A stretch of DNA of 64,000 nt from Mesorhizobium sp. PAMC28654 (GCF_020616515.1 NZ_CP085135.1:6495001-6559000), one strand, 5' to 3'. Positions 35,329-44,870 are shown, counted from the stretch's first letter. Made by a program: numbers and translations. The notes: generated by a model from the sequence alone, not told the origin.

Positions 35329-35884
35329 TGAGATGTCCTCCCGGAACAATAAAAACACACCCCCATTTCTCAAGCATACCACAGAATAATCCAAAAGTCT
35401 TTCCGATTTGTATGTTATGAAATAGGATTTTTGTTTTGAAAATTCTTATATTTAGTATTTTTATAGAAGCATGATGTATTTCACATACATATCTTGTTTG
35501 TAGTGGATTCCGGAAATGGTCATGTATTGTTCACGGGTCCTGGGAAATATCGGAATCGACCCGATTCTCGATCCGTTACCTGAAACAACGTTTGCGATTC
35601 CAAGTACTGTCAGGGCCGCGGGCGTGGAGGATTTCCAGCGGGAAATCATCGAGTTCGCCTCTGAATCTGAAGCGGCCTTCAATTCCACGTCTCTACGAAG
35701 GGTACGGGAATGTCCCGATACAAGGACATTCCCTGGTCGCAAGGTCTCGCTCCGCGGACAGGCCGAGATGGCGGTGCGGATATACAGGGGCTTTGGGCGA
35801 TGGAGTTCGGCGTGCAGCGCGATTACCTGCCGGGCCAGCATCGCCGCTGAATGGTCCTGATGCTTTTTCCCAAGGGAAAGCGCG
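35329..35884. other. AT-rich gap upstream of the protease gene
   Basis: About 555 bp. Bases 35340-35520 are very AT-rich (runs such as TTTTGTTTTGAAAATTCTTA) and presumably hold the protease promoter. From 35580 to 35860 weak open frames exist on both strands, neither with a recognisable family or a good RBS. A short hairpin at 35862-35881 (GCTTTTTCCC with GGGAAAGC) may end the hydantoinase transcript. Confidence 0.5.
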
Positions 35885-38800
35885 TCAGGCCTTGCCAAAG
35901 GCTCCTGGCGTCGGCGTGGTCACAATGACTGCCTCGCCCGGTTGGAGCACCGTCTGATCGCAGGCCTTCAGCACTTCGACCGTCCCGTCCTTGCGGCGCA
36001 CCTTCGTCGATCCGACCTCGCCGTCGCCGCCGCCGTCCAATCCTAGTGGTGGCCGGTTGCGGTGCGAGGACAGGATCGCGCATTCCATTTTTTCGAGGAA
36101 GCGGATGGTGCGTTTGGTGCCGTCGCCGGCGCCCCATTTGCCCTTGCCGCCCGACCCTTCGCGGATGTGGAAATCCTCGAGCACGACGGGAAAGCGCAGT
36201 TCCAGCACTTCCGGATCGGTGAGGCGCGAATTGGTCATGTGGGTGTGGACGCCGGACGTTCCGGCAAAGCCGCGGCCGGAGTTCATGTGGCCGGCTGGCG
36301 AGCCAGAGCAGATCGTCTCGTAATACTGGTACTGCTTGTTGCCGAAGGTGAGGTTGTTCATCGTGCCCTGGGCGTTGGCCATCGCGCCCATGGCGCCGAA
36401 CAACGCGTTGGTTACATGCTGCGAGGTCTCGACATTGCCGGCGACGACGGCGGCCGGGTAGGCGGGTTTCAGCATCGAACCGTCGGGAATGATGATGTTG
36501 ATGGGCCGCAGGCAGCCGGCATTCATCGGGATCATGTCCTCGACCATGACGCGGAAGACATAGAGGACGGCCGCGCGGGCGACGGGCTCGGGTGCGTTGA
36601 AATTGTTCTTCATCACCGGCGACGTGCCGGTGAAATCGACGGTCGCCTCGCGCTTCTCTCGGTCGACGCTGATCTTGACCTTGATCACCTGGCCGGTATC
36701 GGTCGGGTACTCATACCGCGAACTGTCGGGCAGTCGCTCCAGCACCCGGCGCACGCTTTCCGCCGCATTGTCCTGGACGTGGCCCATATAGGCCTCGACG
36801 ACATCGAGGCCGAAATGCGCCACCATCTTGCGCAGTTCGGCTACGCCTTTCTCATTGGCGGCGATCTGCGCCTTGAGGTCGGCGATGTTCTGGTGCGGGT
36901 TGCGGGCCGGGTAGGGGTGATCGGTCAGCAATGTGTGCAATTCCGCCTCACGGAATTTGCCGCGATCGACGATGCGGAAATTGTCGAACAGCACGCCTTC
37001 CTCGTCGACCGTGGTGGCGAGTGGGGTCATGGAGCCGGGTGCGGTGCCGCCGATATCGGCGTGGTGGCCGCGCGAGGCGGTGTAGAAGAGGATCACTTTC
37101 CGGGTATCGTCGAAGACAGGCGTCACCACCGTGATATCAGGCAGATGCGTGCCGCCATTGTAGGGCGCGTTGAGCGCAAAGACGTCGCCGGGATGGATGT
37201 CGCCGGCGTTCAGCCGGATGATGGTTTCGACCGAACGGTCCATCGAGCCCAGATGCACGGGCATGTGCGGCGCATTGGCGACCAGCGCACCGGTGCGGTC
37301 GAAGACGGCGCAGGAAAAGTCCAGCCGTTCCTTGATGTTCACCGAATAGGCGGTGTTCTGCAGCGTGACGCCCATCTGCTCGGCGATCGACATGAACAGG
37401 TTGTTGAAGACCTCGAGCATCACCGGATCGGCCTCGGTGCCGAGGGCCGCAGTGCGCGCCTTCTTTTCCGTGCGGCGTATCACGACGTGGTTGAGGTTGG
37501 TGATTTCCGCACGCCAGCCCGGCTCGACGACAATGGTCTGGTTCGGCTCGATGATAAGGGCGGGGCCGGCGATCAGATTGGACGGGCACAGGTCTTCGCG
37601 GCGGTAGACGCCGGCCTCGTGCCAACGGCCTTCGGTGTAGACCTGCCGGCGTTCCAAAGGCTTGGCCTCGCCCCTTGCCGGTCCTGCCGGCGCGTAGGCC
37701 TCGGCGTTCTGCTGGTTGCCGGTCTCCATGCCCTCAACGCCGACGGTTTCGACGATCATCGGCTTGTCGTCGTAGATGAAGCCGAACTGTGCCCTGTGGG
37801 CGGATTCGAAGTCGCTCCTTGCTTGCTCAATCGAGCCGTGCTCGAAATTCACCGGCAGCGCGGTGTCGGTGCCATCGTAACGGACCTGCAGCACCGGCTT
37901 CGTCGCAACGGCGCTTTCGGCGATATTCTGCGCGGCGAGTTCCCCGACCACGGCCTTGCGCAGAACCGCGATGAGATCGTCGATCGCCGGCTTGGAGTTT
38001 TCGGCCAATGGCATCAGCAGCGCTTGCTGGCGCGAGGCAAAGACCGAGGAAAGGCCGATGCCATAGGCCGAAAGCAGGCCGGAGAAGGGGTGGATCAGCA
38101 CCGCCTCCATGCCGAGCGCGTCGGCCACCAGGCAAGCATGCTGGCCGCCTGCGCCGCCAAAGCAGTTCAGCAGATATTCGGTGACATCGTAGCCGCGCTG
38201 CACGGAGATCTTCTTGATGGCATTGGCCATGTTCTCGACGGCGATGGTGACGAAACCTTCCGCGACGACTTCGGGCGTGCGGCCATCGCCGATTTCGGCG
38301 GCGAGCGCGGTGAATTTCTCGCGCACTGTCTCAACGTCGAGGGGCAGGTCCTGGCCAGGCCCGAAAATGGCGGGGAAAAAACCCGGCTGCAACTTGCCCA
38401 GCATGACATTGGCGTCGGTGACGGCGAGCGGACCGCCGCGCCGGTATGCGGCCGGACCGGGATTGGCGCCCGCGGAATCGGGGCCGGCACGAAAGCGTCC
38501 GGCTTCGTAGTGGAGGATCGAACCGCCGCCGGCCGCGACCGTGTGGATGCGCATCATCGGCGCGCGGATGCGCACGCCGGCAACTTCGGTGTCGAAGGCG
38601 CGTTCATATTCGCCGTCATAATGGGCGACATCTGTGGAGGTGCCGCCCATGTCGAAGCCGATGACTTTTTCGAAACCGGCGAGTTTTGCCGTCTCGACCA
38701 TGCCGACGACGCCGCCAGCCGGACCGGACAAAAGCGCGTCCTTGCCCTGGAACATGTCGGCGGCGGTGAGGCCGCCCGACGACATCATGAACATGAGGTG

Positions 38801-39646
38801 AGGTTGGTGCTGCCCCTCACTCTTACCCTCTTCGCGTGAAGAACGGGGAGAGGGGGGCGCCAGCGTCGGAGCGCTGTCCTTCTCCCCGTCACTATACGGG
38901 GAGAAGGTGCCGGCAGGCGGATGAGGGGCAGCGCCAGTGCTGCTCCCAATAATCCCCAACTCCCCCGCCACCCTCTGCACATATCGCGACAGGATCGGCG
39001 ACAGATAGGCATCAACCACGGTCGTATCACCGCGACCGACCAGCTTGATCAGCGGCGAGACTTCGTGGCTGACCGAGACCTGGCTGAAGCCGAGTTTGCG
39101 GCAGACCTTCGCCACCACCTTCTCATGATCGGGATATTTCCAGGCGTGCATGAAAACGATCGCCACGGCATTAATGCCGTCGGCCTTCGCCTGCTCGATG
39201 GCCGGACGACAAGCGGAGATGTCGAGCAGGCGCTCGACGCAGCCGTCGGCGCGAACGCGCTCATCGATCTCGATGACGCGCTCGTAGATCTGCTCCGGCA
39301 GGATGATCTCCTTGGCAAAGATATCTGGTCGCGCCTGATAGGCGATCTTCAGTGCGTCGCGAAATCCCTTGGTGATGAGCAGCAGGACGCGGTCGCCCTT
39401 GCGCTCCAGCAGCGCGTTTGTAGCCACCGTGGTGCCCATCTTGATATCCCTGATCAGGCCGGGCGGGATGGCCGCGTCCGATGACAGTCCGAGCAGGTCG
39501 CGGATGCCCTGTATGGCGGCATCCGTATAGGCTTCGGGGTTTTCCGACAGGAGTTTGCGGGGATGCAGACCACCTTGCGGGTCACGGCCGATGACATCGG
39601 TGAACGTGCCGCCACGATCGATCCAGAAATCCCATTTCGCGGTCAT
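35885..39646 (-). CDS. Hydantoinase/5-oxoprolinase family protein (fused HyuA-HyuB)
   Basis: Large ATP-dependent amidohydrolase of 1253 residues, the fused architecture of 5-oxoprolinase (rat about 1288). The HyuA N-terminal part has [20 protein letters not shown] and [18 protein letters not shown] with [18 protein letters not shown]. The HyuB half begins about residue 735 ([20 protein letters not shown]) with [20 protein letters not shown] and [15 protein letters not shown]. It opens 5-oxoproline, hydantoins or related lactams. Residues about 239-279 are an in-frame repeat insertion (see 38811-38930), which replaces normal linker before [16 protein letters not shown]. The start is at MTAKWDFW; the ATG at 39706 lacks family support. 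Confidence 0.92.
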   Translation of the reverse strand: MTAKWDFWIDRGGTFTDVIGRDPQGGLHPRKLLSENPEAYTDAAIQGIRDLLGLSSDAAIPPGLIRDIKMGTTVATNALLERKGDRVLLLITKGFRDALKIAYQARPDIFAKEIILPEQIYERVIEIDERVRADGCVERLLDISACRPAIEQAKADGINAVAIVFMHAWKYPDHEKVVAKVCRKLGFSQVSVSHEVSPLIKLVGRGDTTVVDAYLSPILSRYVQRVAGELGIIGSSTGAAPHPPAGTFSPYSDGEKDSAPTLAPPSPRSSREEGKSEGQHQPHLMFMMSSGGLTAADMFQGKDALLSGPAGGVVGMVETAKLAGFEKVIGFDMGGTSTDVAHYDGEYERAFDTEVAGVRIRAPMMRIHTVAAGGGSILHYEAGRFRAGPDSAGANPGPAAYRRGGPLAVTDANVMLGKLQPGFFPAIFGPGQDLPLDVETVREKFTALAAEIGDGRTPEVVAEGFVTIAVENMANAIKKISVQRGYDVTEYLLNCFGGAGGQHACLVADALGMEAVLIHPFSGLLSAYGIGLSSVFASRQQALLMPLAENSKPAIDDLIAVLRKAVVGELAAQNIAESAVATKPVLQVRYDGTDTALPVNFEHGSIEQARSDFESAHRAQFGFIYDDKPMIVETVGVEGMETGNQQNAEAYAPAGPARGEAKPLERRQVYTEGRWHEAGVYRREDLCPSNLIAGPALIIEPNQTIVVEPGWRAEITNLNHVVIRRTEKKARTAALGTEADPVMLEVFNNLFMSIAEQMGVTLQNTAYSVNIKERLDFSCAVFDRTGALVANAPHMPVHLGSMDRSVETIIRLNAGDIHPGDVFALNAPYNGGTHLPDITVVTPVFDDTRKVILFYTASRGHHADIGGTAPGSMTPLATTVDEEGVLFDNFRIVDRGKFREAELHTLLTDHPYPARNPHQNIADLKAQIAANEKGVAELRKMVAHFGLDVVEAYMGHVQDNAAESVRRVLERLPDSSRYEYPTDTGQVIKVKISVDREKREATVDFTGTSPVMKNNFNAPEPVARAAVLYVFRVMVEDMIPMNAGCLRPINIIIPDGSMLKPAYPAAVVAGNVETSQHVTNALFGAMGAMANAQGTMNNLTFGNKQYQYYETICSGSPAGHMNSGRGFAGTSGVHTHMTNSRLTDPEVLELRFPVVLEDFHIREGSGGKGKWGAGDGTKRTIRFLEKMECAILSSHRNRPPLGLDGGGDGEVGSTKVRRKDGTVEVLKACDQTVLQPGEAVIVTTPTPGAFGKA
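38811..38930. repeat. 120-bp palindromic repeat inserted in frame in the hydantoinase gene
   Basis: The element has inverted ends TGCCCCTCAC (38811) and ATGAGGGGCA (38930), and inner hairpins, for example CTTCTCCCCGT with ACGGGGAGAAG (about 38878-38903). It is exactly 120 bases, so it adds 40 codons and keeps the frame. The sequence is a well-known style of rhizobial intergenic palindrome (CTTCTCCCCGT / GCCGGCAGGCGGATGAGGGG). Its place inside a coding gene is unusual. Confidence 0.82.
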
Positions 39647-39791
39647 GTCAGTGTTCTCTCCAGCGGGCGGGTACGACTTGTTAGAATGCAAACGGCTGAC
39701 CGGCAACGCCCAGCGATGGTGGGACTGGTATTACAAACCGACACGCAACGTGACGAAACAAAATTGGCGCGCCACGCATTTCCTCTTCGAC

Positions 39792-39817
39792 CGCTCACCG
39801 GAACGTGAGCGTTTTTT
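39792..39817 (+). terminator. Terminator in the leader of the small lipoprotein gene
   Basis: CGCTCAC (39792-39798) pairs with GTGAGCG (39805-39811) and is followed by six T. It ends 14 bases before the ATG and just before the GGAGAG RBS. Either it closes an upstream transcript or it is a leader attenuator. Confidence 0.75.
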
Positions 39818-39831
39818 GAAGGAGAGATGTT

Positions 39832-40035
39832 ATGAAAAAGCTCATTCTTACGTCCATTTCCGCCTTGGCTCTGTTTGGCGTCGCGGCATGCAGCGACAGC
39901 GGCACCGACAAGACTACCACCCAGAGCACCAATCCGCCGGCCGCCGATCAGACGATGAAGCCGGCTACGCCCGATGCAACGAAGCCCGCCCAACCGGCTC
40001 CGGCAACACCAGCTCCCGCGGCACCCGCGCAGTAG
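39832..40035 (+). CDS. Small lipoprotein
   Basis: A 67-residue protein. The signal peptide with lipobox GVAAC puts the lipidated Cys at residue 20. The mature part is a low-complexity Pro/Ala/Thr tail (PAQPAPATPAPAAPAQ) with no fold. AAGGAGAG precedes the ATG. Such small Pro-Ala lipoproteins are common in rhizobial cell envelopes and of unknown role. A leader terminator precedes it, and a hairpin at 40072-40094 follows it. Confidence 0.8.
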   Translation: MKKLILTSISALALFGVAACSDSGTDKTTTQSTNPPAADQTMKPATPDATKPAQPAPATPAPAAPAQ

Positions 40036-40071
40036 CACGCAATAGTATCAGTATCCGTATTATGCGTTTGG

Positions 40072-40094
40072 GAAGGCCGGCGATGCCGGCCTTC
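40072..40094 (+). terminator. Hairpin after the lipoprotein gene
   Basis: GAAGGCCGGC (40072-40081) pairs with GCCGGCCTTC (40085-40094) around GAT. It is followed by TTGCT, with only a short T-run, so termination is probable rather than certain. Confidence 0.7.
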
Positions 40095-40161
40095 TTGCTA
40101 TTGGATGCCTGCGGCACTGTCTTGGCTTGATAGGGATGCCCGGTGGTTCTAAGAAGCCCCC

Positions 40162-40881
40162 ATGTCGATTTGGGACCGCCTCGGCGACTTCATCACACGC
40201 GTTTCGTCTTCTGCGTCGTCTGGCGTCGCTGACGTGGTCGAGGCCGTGCGCACGGTTTTCTCCGGTGATGCGGATTTGCGCCGGCGTGTCGCCTTCTCCG
40301 TAGCGATGATCGCGCTGTCGGCCAAAATGGCCAAGGCCGATGGCATCGTCACCCAGGACGAGGTGCGCGCATTCCAGGAAATATTCGAGGTGCCGCCTTC
40401 GGAGAGACGCAATGTGGCGCGTCTCTACAATCTGGCGCAGCAGGATGTCGCCGGCTTCGAAACCTATGCCGAACGGATGGCGCAGCTTTGCGGCTCGGGC
40501 CATTCGAACTGCGTGATGCTGGAAGACATACTCGACGGCCTGTTCCACATCGCCAAGGCCGATGGGCTGATCCACGAGCACGAGGGCCTGTTCCTGCACC
40601 GCATCGCCCAAATCTTCCGCATCGACGAAGCGCACTACGAGAGCATCCTGGCGCGCCACGTCAATCTTGGCGCGGCGGATCCCTATGTCGTGCTCGGCAT
40701 CGAGCGCGGCAAGTCGTTCGAGGAAGTCAGGAAGCGCTATCGCAAGCTGGTGTCCGACAATCATCCGGACCGGCTGATCGCGCGTGGCCTGCCGCAAGAG
40801 TTCATCAAGATCGCAACGACCAGGGTCGCGGCCATCAATGCGGCCTACGAGATGATCGAGCGGGGCCTGCGACACGCATGA
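40162..40881 (+). CDS. TerB-J-domain protein (DjlA-like)
   Basis: A 239-residue co-chaperone-type protein. Residues 45-160 are a TerB-like helical domain with AFSVAMIALSAKMAKADGIV and GLFHIAKADGLIHEHEGLFL. Residues 170-235 are a J-domain with the HPD motif in SDNHPDRL, which stimulates DnaK ATPase. No membrane segment is seen, unlike E. coli DjlA. It overlaps the amidase start by ATGA, a conserved pair in rhizobia suggesting function in envelope quality control. Confidence 0.88.
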   Translation: MSIWDRLGDFITRVSSSASSGVADVVEAVRTVFSGDADLRRRVAFSVAMIALSAKMAKADGIVTQDEVRAFQEIFEVPPSERRNVARLYNLAQQDVAGFETYAERMAQLCGSGHSNCVMLEDILDGLFHIAKADGLIHEHEGLFLHRIAQIFRIDEAHYESILARHVNLGAADPYVVLGIERGKSFEEVRKRYRKLVSDNHPDRLIARGLPQEFIKIATTRVAAINAAYEMIERGLRHA

Positions 40882-41645
40882 GTGGTTTCCTGCCCGACGA
40901 GCCGAACGCCGAGGTCAGGGTATCGCCGAATTTCGGCCCGAGGCGGGACACGCCCAGCCCCGACATGATCGTGTTGCACTATACGGGCATGGGCACCGGC
41001 GCCGGCGCCGAGGCCTGGCTGTGCGATCCAGCCAGCGAGGTTTCGTCTCACTATCTCGTCCATGAGGATGGCCGCGTCGTCCAGATGGTCAGGGAAAGCG
41101 ACCGCGCCTGGCATGCCGGCAAGAGCTCGTGGTTCGGGCGAACGGACATCAACTCCTGCTCTGTCGGCATCGAAATCGTCAATCCCGGGCATTCGCTTGG
41201 CTACCCCGGCTTTCCAAAACGGCAGATCAATGCCGTCATCGGCCTGTGCGCGGGGATCACCCGTCGCCATTCCATTCCTGCGCACCGTGTGCTCGCCCAT
41301 TCCGACGTGGCGCCGGGACGCAAGGTAGATCCCGGCGAGAAATTCCCGTGGAAAGCCCTGTTCGAGGCCGGGGTCGGCCATCTTGTTCCTGCCGCGCCGA
41401 TCCGGCGGAGTGCGGTTCTGAAGGCTGGCGATGCGGGAACCGATGTCGAGGCGCTGCAATCGATGTTGACGCTTTACGGTTATGGCGTGGAGATCACTGG
41501 AGGTTTCGACCCTCAGACCGAAATCGTGGTCGAGGCGTTTCAGCGGCATTTCCGACCGCGCAGGGTGGATGGCCTTGCCGATTCATCGACGATCCGCACC
41601 CTGCAAAGGCTGCTCGCTTCCGTAACGGTAATCGCCGCCAAGTAA
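40878..41645 (+). CDS. N-acetylmuramoyl-L-alanine amidase (amidase_2) with PG-binding domain
   Basis: A 255-residue enzyme like AmiD. Zinc ligands include His34 in IVLHYTGMG and the later AHSDVAPGRKVDPGEKFPW, in which His and Asp complete the site. The C-terminal PG_binding_1 domain (about 185-250) has GDAGTDVEALQSMLTLYGYG. It cuts the bond between MurNAc and the peptide. There is no signal peptide, so it is likely a cytoplasmic recycling enzyme or exported by another route. Its ATG overlaps the stop of the J-domain gene. Confidence 0.9.
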   Translation: MSGFLPDEPNAEVRVSPNFGPRRDTPSPDMIVLHYTGMGTGAGAEAWLCDPASEVSSHYLVHEDGRVVQMVRESDRAWHAGKSSWFGRTDINSCSVGIEIVNPGHSLGYPGFPKRQINAVIGLCAGITRRHSIPAHRVLAHSDVAPGRKVDPGEKFPWKALFEAGVGHLVPAAPIRRSAVLKAGDAGTDVEALQSMLTLYGYGVEITGGFDPQTEIVVEAFQRHFRPRRVDGLADSSTIRTLQRLLASVTVIAAK

Positions 41646-41828
41646 TCTTTCCGATCGTTTAAGTTACAGGCTGTCACTCAAAGTGACTTGCCCCGCCTTC
41701 ATTGGCACCAATTCGACCTTCAAACGACGCTCCGTACAAATTGTCGGACCTCCAGTCCCCGGACGCCCCGATATAGATTGAGCATCGCCGCGTGATGTCT
41801 TCACGCGGTTCAGACAGAACAGGATCAA

Positions 41829-42545
41829 ATGCAGAAATTGACCGTTGTAACGGCAGCTCTTGCTGCCGGCGTAATGACTTTTGCCTTCAGTGCGGCCAAT
41901 GCCGCTTCGTTGAGCCCTCGGGCCGACCAGGGTCTTCTTCCCGCTTCCGCCACAAGTGCCAAGGCGCCGACCAGCAAGGCATCAGCCAGCCGGAGCGTGA
42001 AAGGGGCGAAGAAAGCCAAGGTGGAAAGGATTGCCTCGGCAAGCGCGAAGAAGCCGATCACCAGGCGTTACGCCAAACGCAACAGGACAAATGTCGACAT
42101 GACGACGACCGCATCGATTGGCCCGGGCAATGCAGCGGCATCGGTGGCGGCGGCCGGTGTCGGGCAGTATTCGGCGATTGTCGCACGTTATGCGGCGAGC
42201 TACGGCGTGCCGGTATCGCTGGCCAACGCCGTCATCAAGATCGAAAGCAACTACAGACCGCACATGGTCGGTGGTGCCGGTGAGATCGGCCTGATGCAGA
42301 TCAAGCCGGCGACGGCGCGGATGATGGGCTACAACGGCTCGACCAAGGGCCTCTTCGACCCCGAGACGAACATCAAGTACGGCATGAAGTATCTGGCGAT
42401 GGCCAAGGATCTGGGCGGCGGCACGACCTGCGGCACGATCCTGAAATACAATGCCGGCCATGGCGCCACGCGGATGAACCCGATCTCGGCGGCCTATTGC
42501 AGCAAGGTCAAGGTGCAACTGGCGGCACTTGGCGCCCCTGCATAA
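41829..42545 (+). CDS. Lytic transglycosylase (SLT domain) protein
   Basis: Periplasmic protein of 238 residues. The signal peptide ends near ANAAS (26). A Lys/Ala/Ser-rich linker (40-110) precedes the SLT domain with catalytic Glu139 in IKIESNYRP, then GEIGLMQIKPATARMMGYNG and LKYNAGHGATRMNP. It cleaves murein glycan strands. It is the third murein-active gene within 2.5 kb, and its gene precedes rnpB. Confidence 0.9.
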   Translation: MQKLTVVTAALAAGVMTFAFSAANAASLSPRADQGLLPASATSAKAPTSKASASRSVKGAKKAKVERIASASAKKPITRRYAKRNRTNVDMTTTASIGPGNAAASVAAAGVGQYSAIVARYAASYGVPVSLANAVIKIESNYRPHMVGGAGEIGLMQIKPATARMMGYNGSTKGLFDPETNIKYGMKYLAMAKDLGGGTTCGTILKYNAGHGATRMNPISAAYCSKVKVQLAALGAPA

Positions 42546-42590
42546 GCGGGAAACGTCGCCAAGACGGCCGGTGATAAGCTGCTTTTTCGT

Positions 42591-42619
42591 TTGCGTTTTC
42601 GGGCGTGAACCCCTTTATA
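42591..42619 (+). promoter_or_regulatory. Promoter of rnpB
   Basis: TTGCGT (42591-42596) and TTTATA (42614-42619) have a 17-base spacer. The predicted start is about five bases downstream, at the RNase P RNA 5' end. Confidence 0.7.
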
Positions 42620-42623
42620 CGCC

Positions 42624-43026
42624 TTGCCAGCTGGCTGGGCGGCCGCACCCGCTAGAGCCGAAAGGCTGCGGGTGAGGAAAGTCCGGGCTCCATGGAAACA
42701 CGGTGCCGGTTAATGGCCGGCGGGGGCGACCCCAGGGAAAGTGCCACAGAAAGCAAACCGCCACGATTTTCGTGGTAAGGGTGAAAGGGTGGGGTAAGAG
42801 CCCACCGCGCGACTGGCAACAGGAGCGGCACGGTAAACCCCACCGGGAGCAAAACCGAATAGGGGCGGTGCGAGGGGAAACCCTCGAGGGCTGTTTCCGG
42901 CTCACCGTCCGGGTAGGTTGCGTGAGGCGCATGGCAACATGCGCCCAAGATGAATGGCCGCCACGTTCTCGCGCCGCAAGGAGCGAGGGCCATACAGAAC
43001 CCGGCTTACAGGCCAGCTGGCAATTT
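42624..43026 (+). ncRNA. rnpB: RNase P RNA (class A)
   Basis: Catalytic RNA of tRNA 5' maturation. P1 is TTGCCAGCTGG (42624-42634) with CCAGCTGGCAA (43013-43023). The universal block GAGGAAAGTCCGGGCTCC is near 42674-42691, the AGGGAAAGTGCCACAGAAA block near 42735-42753, and the 3' ACAGAACCCGGCTTA lies near 42994. Ends are approximate to a few bases. No ORF here is real. A GCGCC-TTCG-GGCGC hairpin at 43056-43069 follows. Confidence 0.96.
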
Positions 43027-43129
43027 ACCCGATAGTTCCCTGATATCAGCGGGTTGCGCCTTCGGGCGCGCCTCTTGATTCATGGGCTTTCGATCGGTTT
43101 CGCCGGGCCTGCAAGGCCGGAGGCTTTTC

Positions 43130-43158
43130 TTGAAACTGGTGCGATTAAATCGTACCAT
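43130..43158 (+). promoter_or_regulatory. parDE promoter with 19-bp palindromic operator
   Basis: TTGAAA (43130-43135) and TACCAT (43153-43158) are 17 bases apart. The spacer holds GGTGCGATTAAATCGTACC (43138-43156), palindromic at 16 of 18 paired positions. It is a good autoregulatory site for the ribbon-helix-helix antitoxin that starts at 43186. Confidence 0.7.
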
Positions 43159-43185
43159 TCTTGATGGAAGCATCAGGAGCTTGTC

Positions 43186-43494
43186 ATGGGCCAGGTCGAC
43201 AAACGCAGCATTACGCTCTCACCGGAACTGGCGGCGGCGGTGGACGATGTGGTTGCCGCCGGCGAATACGCGTCGGCCAGCGAAGTGATCCGTGACGCGC
43301 TGCGCCAGTGGAAGGACCGGCGCGACCTGCACGGCTATACGCTGGAGGAACTGCGCAAGCTGGTCCAGGAGGGGATCGACAGCGGGCCGGGACGATTTGG
43401 TTCGATGGATGAGATCAAGGCCGAAGCCCGCAAGCGTCCGACAACGCGGCATGAGTGTTCGGCGGATCGTTCGAACATCGCAGTCCGAAGATGA
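43186..43494 (+). CDS. parD: ParD-like antitoxin (ribbon-helix-helix)
   Basis: A 102-residue antitoxin. The N-terminal RHH domain covers residues 1-45 (KRSITLSPELAAAVDDVVAA then SASEVIRDALRQWKDRRD), and the C-terminal toxin-binding part follows (GYTLEELRKLVQEGIDSGPG). A homologous family member usually ends near 85 residues; here the frame runs 44 bases into the toxin gene (43451), so the last 15 residues may be a false tail from a base error. AGGAGC precedes the ATG. It probably represses its own promoter. Confidence 0.87.
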   Translation: MGQVDKRSITLSPELAAAVDDVVAAGEYASASEVIRDALRQWKDRRDLHGYTLEELRKLVQEGIDSGPGRFGSMDEIKAEARKRPTTRHECSADRSNIAVRR

Positions 43495-43868
43495 TCTGAT
43501 CGCGATCTGGCTCCATGTCGGGCGAGGCAGCAGCAGATCGCCTGCTCGATCGGATCGGGGCTCGCTGGCAGCAATTGGTAGTTTACCCGTTCTCAGGCGC
43601 GCCGCGCGAGGACATTGCGCCCGGCATCCGTCATCTCCTGGTCAGCGAATATCTCACCTTGTACCGCGTGCACGACGACGCGATCGAAATCGTTCGCGTG
43701 CTGCACGGCCGACGCCAGATAGACGCCGATGACCTCACCGCCTGCCCGACCGGTTCAGTCGCCAATCTTGTCCAGCGATGCCTCGATTGCCTTCCAGAGT
43801 TCTTCCACCGGTTCGCAGCCGACCGACAGGCGTACGAAGCCGGGTGGAACCGCATCGCCCCGCTTTGA
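43451..43868 (+). pseudogene. parE: ParE/RelE-family toxin with a frameshift
   Basis: The first frame begins at ATG 43451: MSVRRIVRTSQSEDDLIAIW, typical of ParE. Near 43517-43523 the family pattern continues in another frame as GEAAADRLLDRIGARWQQLV, then PFSGAPREDIAPGIRHLLVS and VRVLHGRRQIDADDL. The join fits a loss of two bases (CG) in a GC run. After residue about 102 the frame runs on to a stop at 43868, into the convergent gene. Either the toxin is inactive or the sequence is faulty here. Confidence 0.78.
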
Positions 43869-44870
43869 TCGTCGCTCGGCCGCTGTGTGAACCCCGCCGA
43901 AGGAGGTCGCGGCCTGCATCAACGTGCAGTTGTTGATGAAATCCTCGGCCTTTTCCTCGGATGCGAGCTCGAAGGAGACCAGAAAACCGAAACGTTCCAT
44001 CTGAACGCGGGCGAGGTTGTGTGACGGATCGCTTTCGAGGCCGGGATAACGCAGGCCGCTGACGGCCCGATGGCCCTGGAGCCGTCGCGCGATCACTTCG
44101 GCGGATGAGCACATGCGGTCGAACCGAACATCGAGGGTTTCAAGGCCGCGATGCACCAGCCATGCCTCGAAAGGTCCGGGAATGCCGCCCGCGGTTTCGC
44201 GCCAGTCGGTCACGGCGGCGATGACCTTTGCGTCGCGGCTGGCGACGTGGCCGAACAGCACATCGGAGTGGCCGTTGGGCGCCTTGGTGTCGGCGGCGAT
44301 CACAATGTCGGCGCCATGGTCGAGCGGACGTTGGCCGAAGGGCGTCATTGTCGTGTTGTCGACCACCAGGAGAGCGCCGGCCTTGTGAACGGCCTCGGCG
44401 ACCGCTGTGATGTCGCAGATGTCGAGCCTCGGATTGGACGGGGTTTCGACGAAGGCGAGGCGATATCCGTCGAAGCCGCCGTCAAGGAATGTCGATGTCG
44501 GCCGAACATCACAGGCGATGCCGAACGGCTTCAGGAAGCGCTCAGCCAGCGCCCGTGTCGTATGATAGCCGTCCGACGGCAGCAGGACCCGGTCGCCGGT
44601 CTTGAGCAGGGCGAAGAACACGGCCGAGATGGCACCCATGCCGGACGGAAAGCCGACGCAGGGCGCACCTTCCAGATGTGCCAGCATATGCTCCACCGCA
44701 TTCCAGGTCGGGTTGCTGAAGCGGCCATACTGGTCGAAACCGGTGGCATCGCCGGGCGTGTGATAGATCGAGGCCATGGTCAAGGGCAGGGGGATCGGGT
44801 CGCCCTTGGCCAGCCCGCTGTTGCGCAGATGGGGAAGTGCCGCAGCGCGTATGTTCGCGGTTTCAGTCAT
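43755..44870 (-). CDS. Cystathionine gamma-lyase/synthase family PLP enzyme
   Basis: PLP enzyme of 371 residues of the Cys/Met metabolism family. The PLP Lys is in IAADTKAPNGHSD, the cofactor Asp in VVDNTTMTPFGQ, and FPSGMGAISAVFFALL binds the phosphate. The start at 44870 (MTETANIRAA) is the usual length; the frame is open to 45107. It may use cystathionine or other homocysteine/serine adducts. Its 3' end is overlapped by the run-on of the convergent parE frame. It is a second, distinct member of this family in the window, sharing only the fold with the gene at 3016. Confidence 0.88.
   Translation of the reverse strand: MTETANIRAAALPHLRNSGLAKGDPIPLPLTMASIYHTPGDATGFDQYGRFSNPTWNAVEHMLAHLEGAPCVGFPSGMGAISAVFFALLKTGDRVLLPSDGYHTTRALAERFLKPFGIACDVRPTSTFLDGGFDGYRLAFVETPSNPRLDICDITAVAEAVHKAGALLVVDNTTMTPFGQRPLDHGADIVIAADTKAPNGHSDVLFGHVASRDAKVIAAVTDWRETAGGIPGPFEAWLVHRGLETLDVRFDRMCSSAEVIARRLQGHRAVSGLRYPGLESDPSHNLARVQMERFGFLVSFELASEEKAEDFINNCTLMQAATSFGGVHTAAERRSKRGDAVPPGFVRLSVGCEPVEELWKAIEASLDKIGD

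Noticed and set aside
35461..35898. 145-codon reverse frame upstream of the protease
   Set aside because: No recognisable fold, no RBS, and it runs over the hydantoinase stop; the counterpart forward frame (35516-35860) is equally poor.
36062..38839. 925-codon open frame antisense to the hydantoinase gene
   Set aside because: It is a GC-bias shadow: no RBS, repetitive His/Arg/Gly composition and the opposite strand has strong family motifs throughout.
42615..43035. Open frames within the RNase P RNA
   Set aside because: The region is the conserved structural RNA rnpB; the frames have no support.
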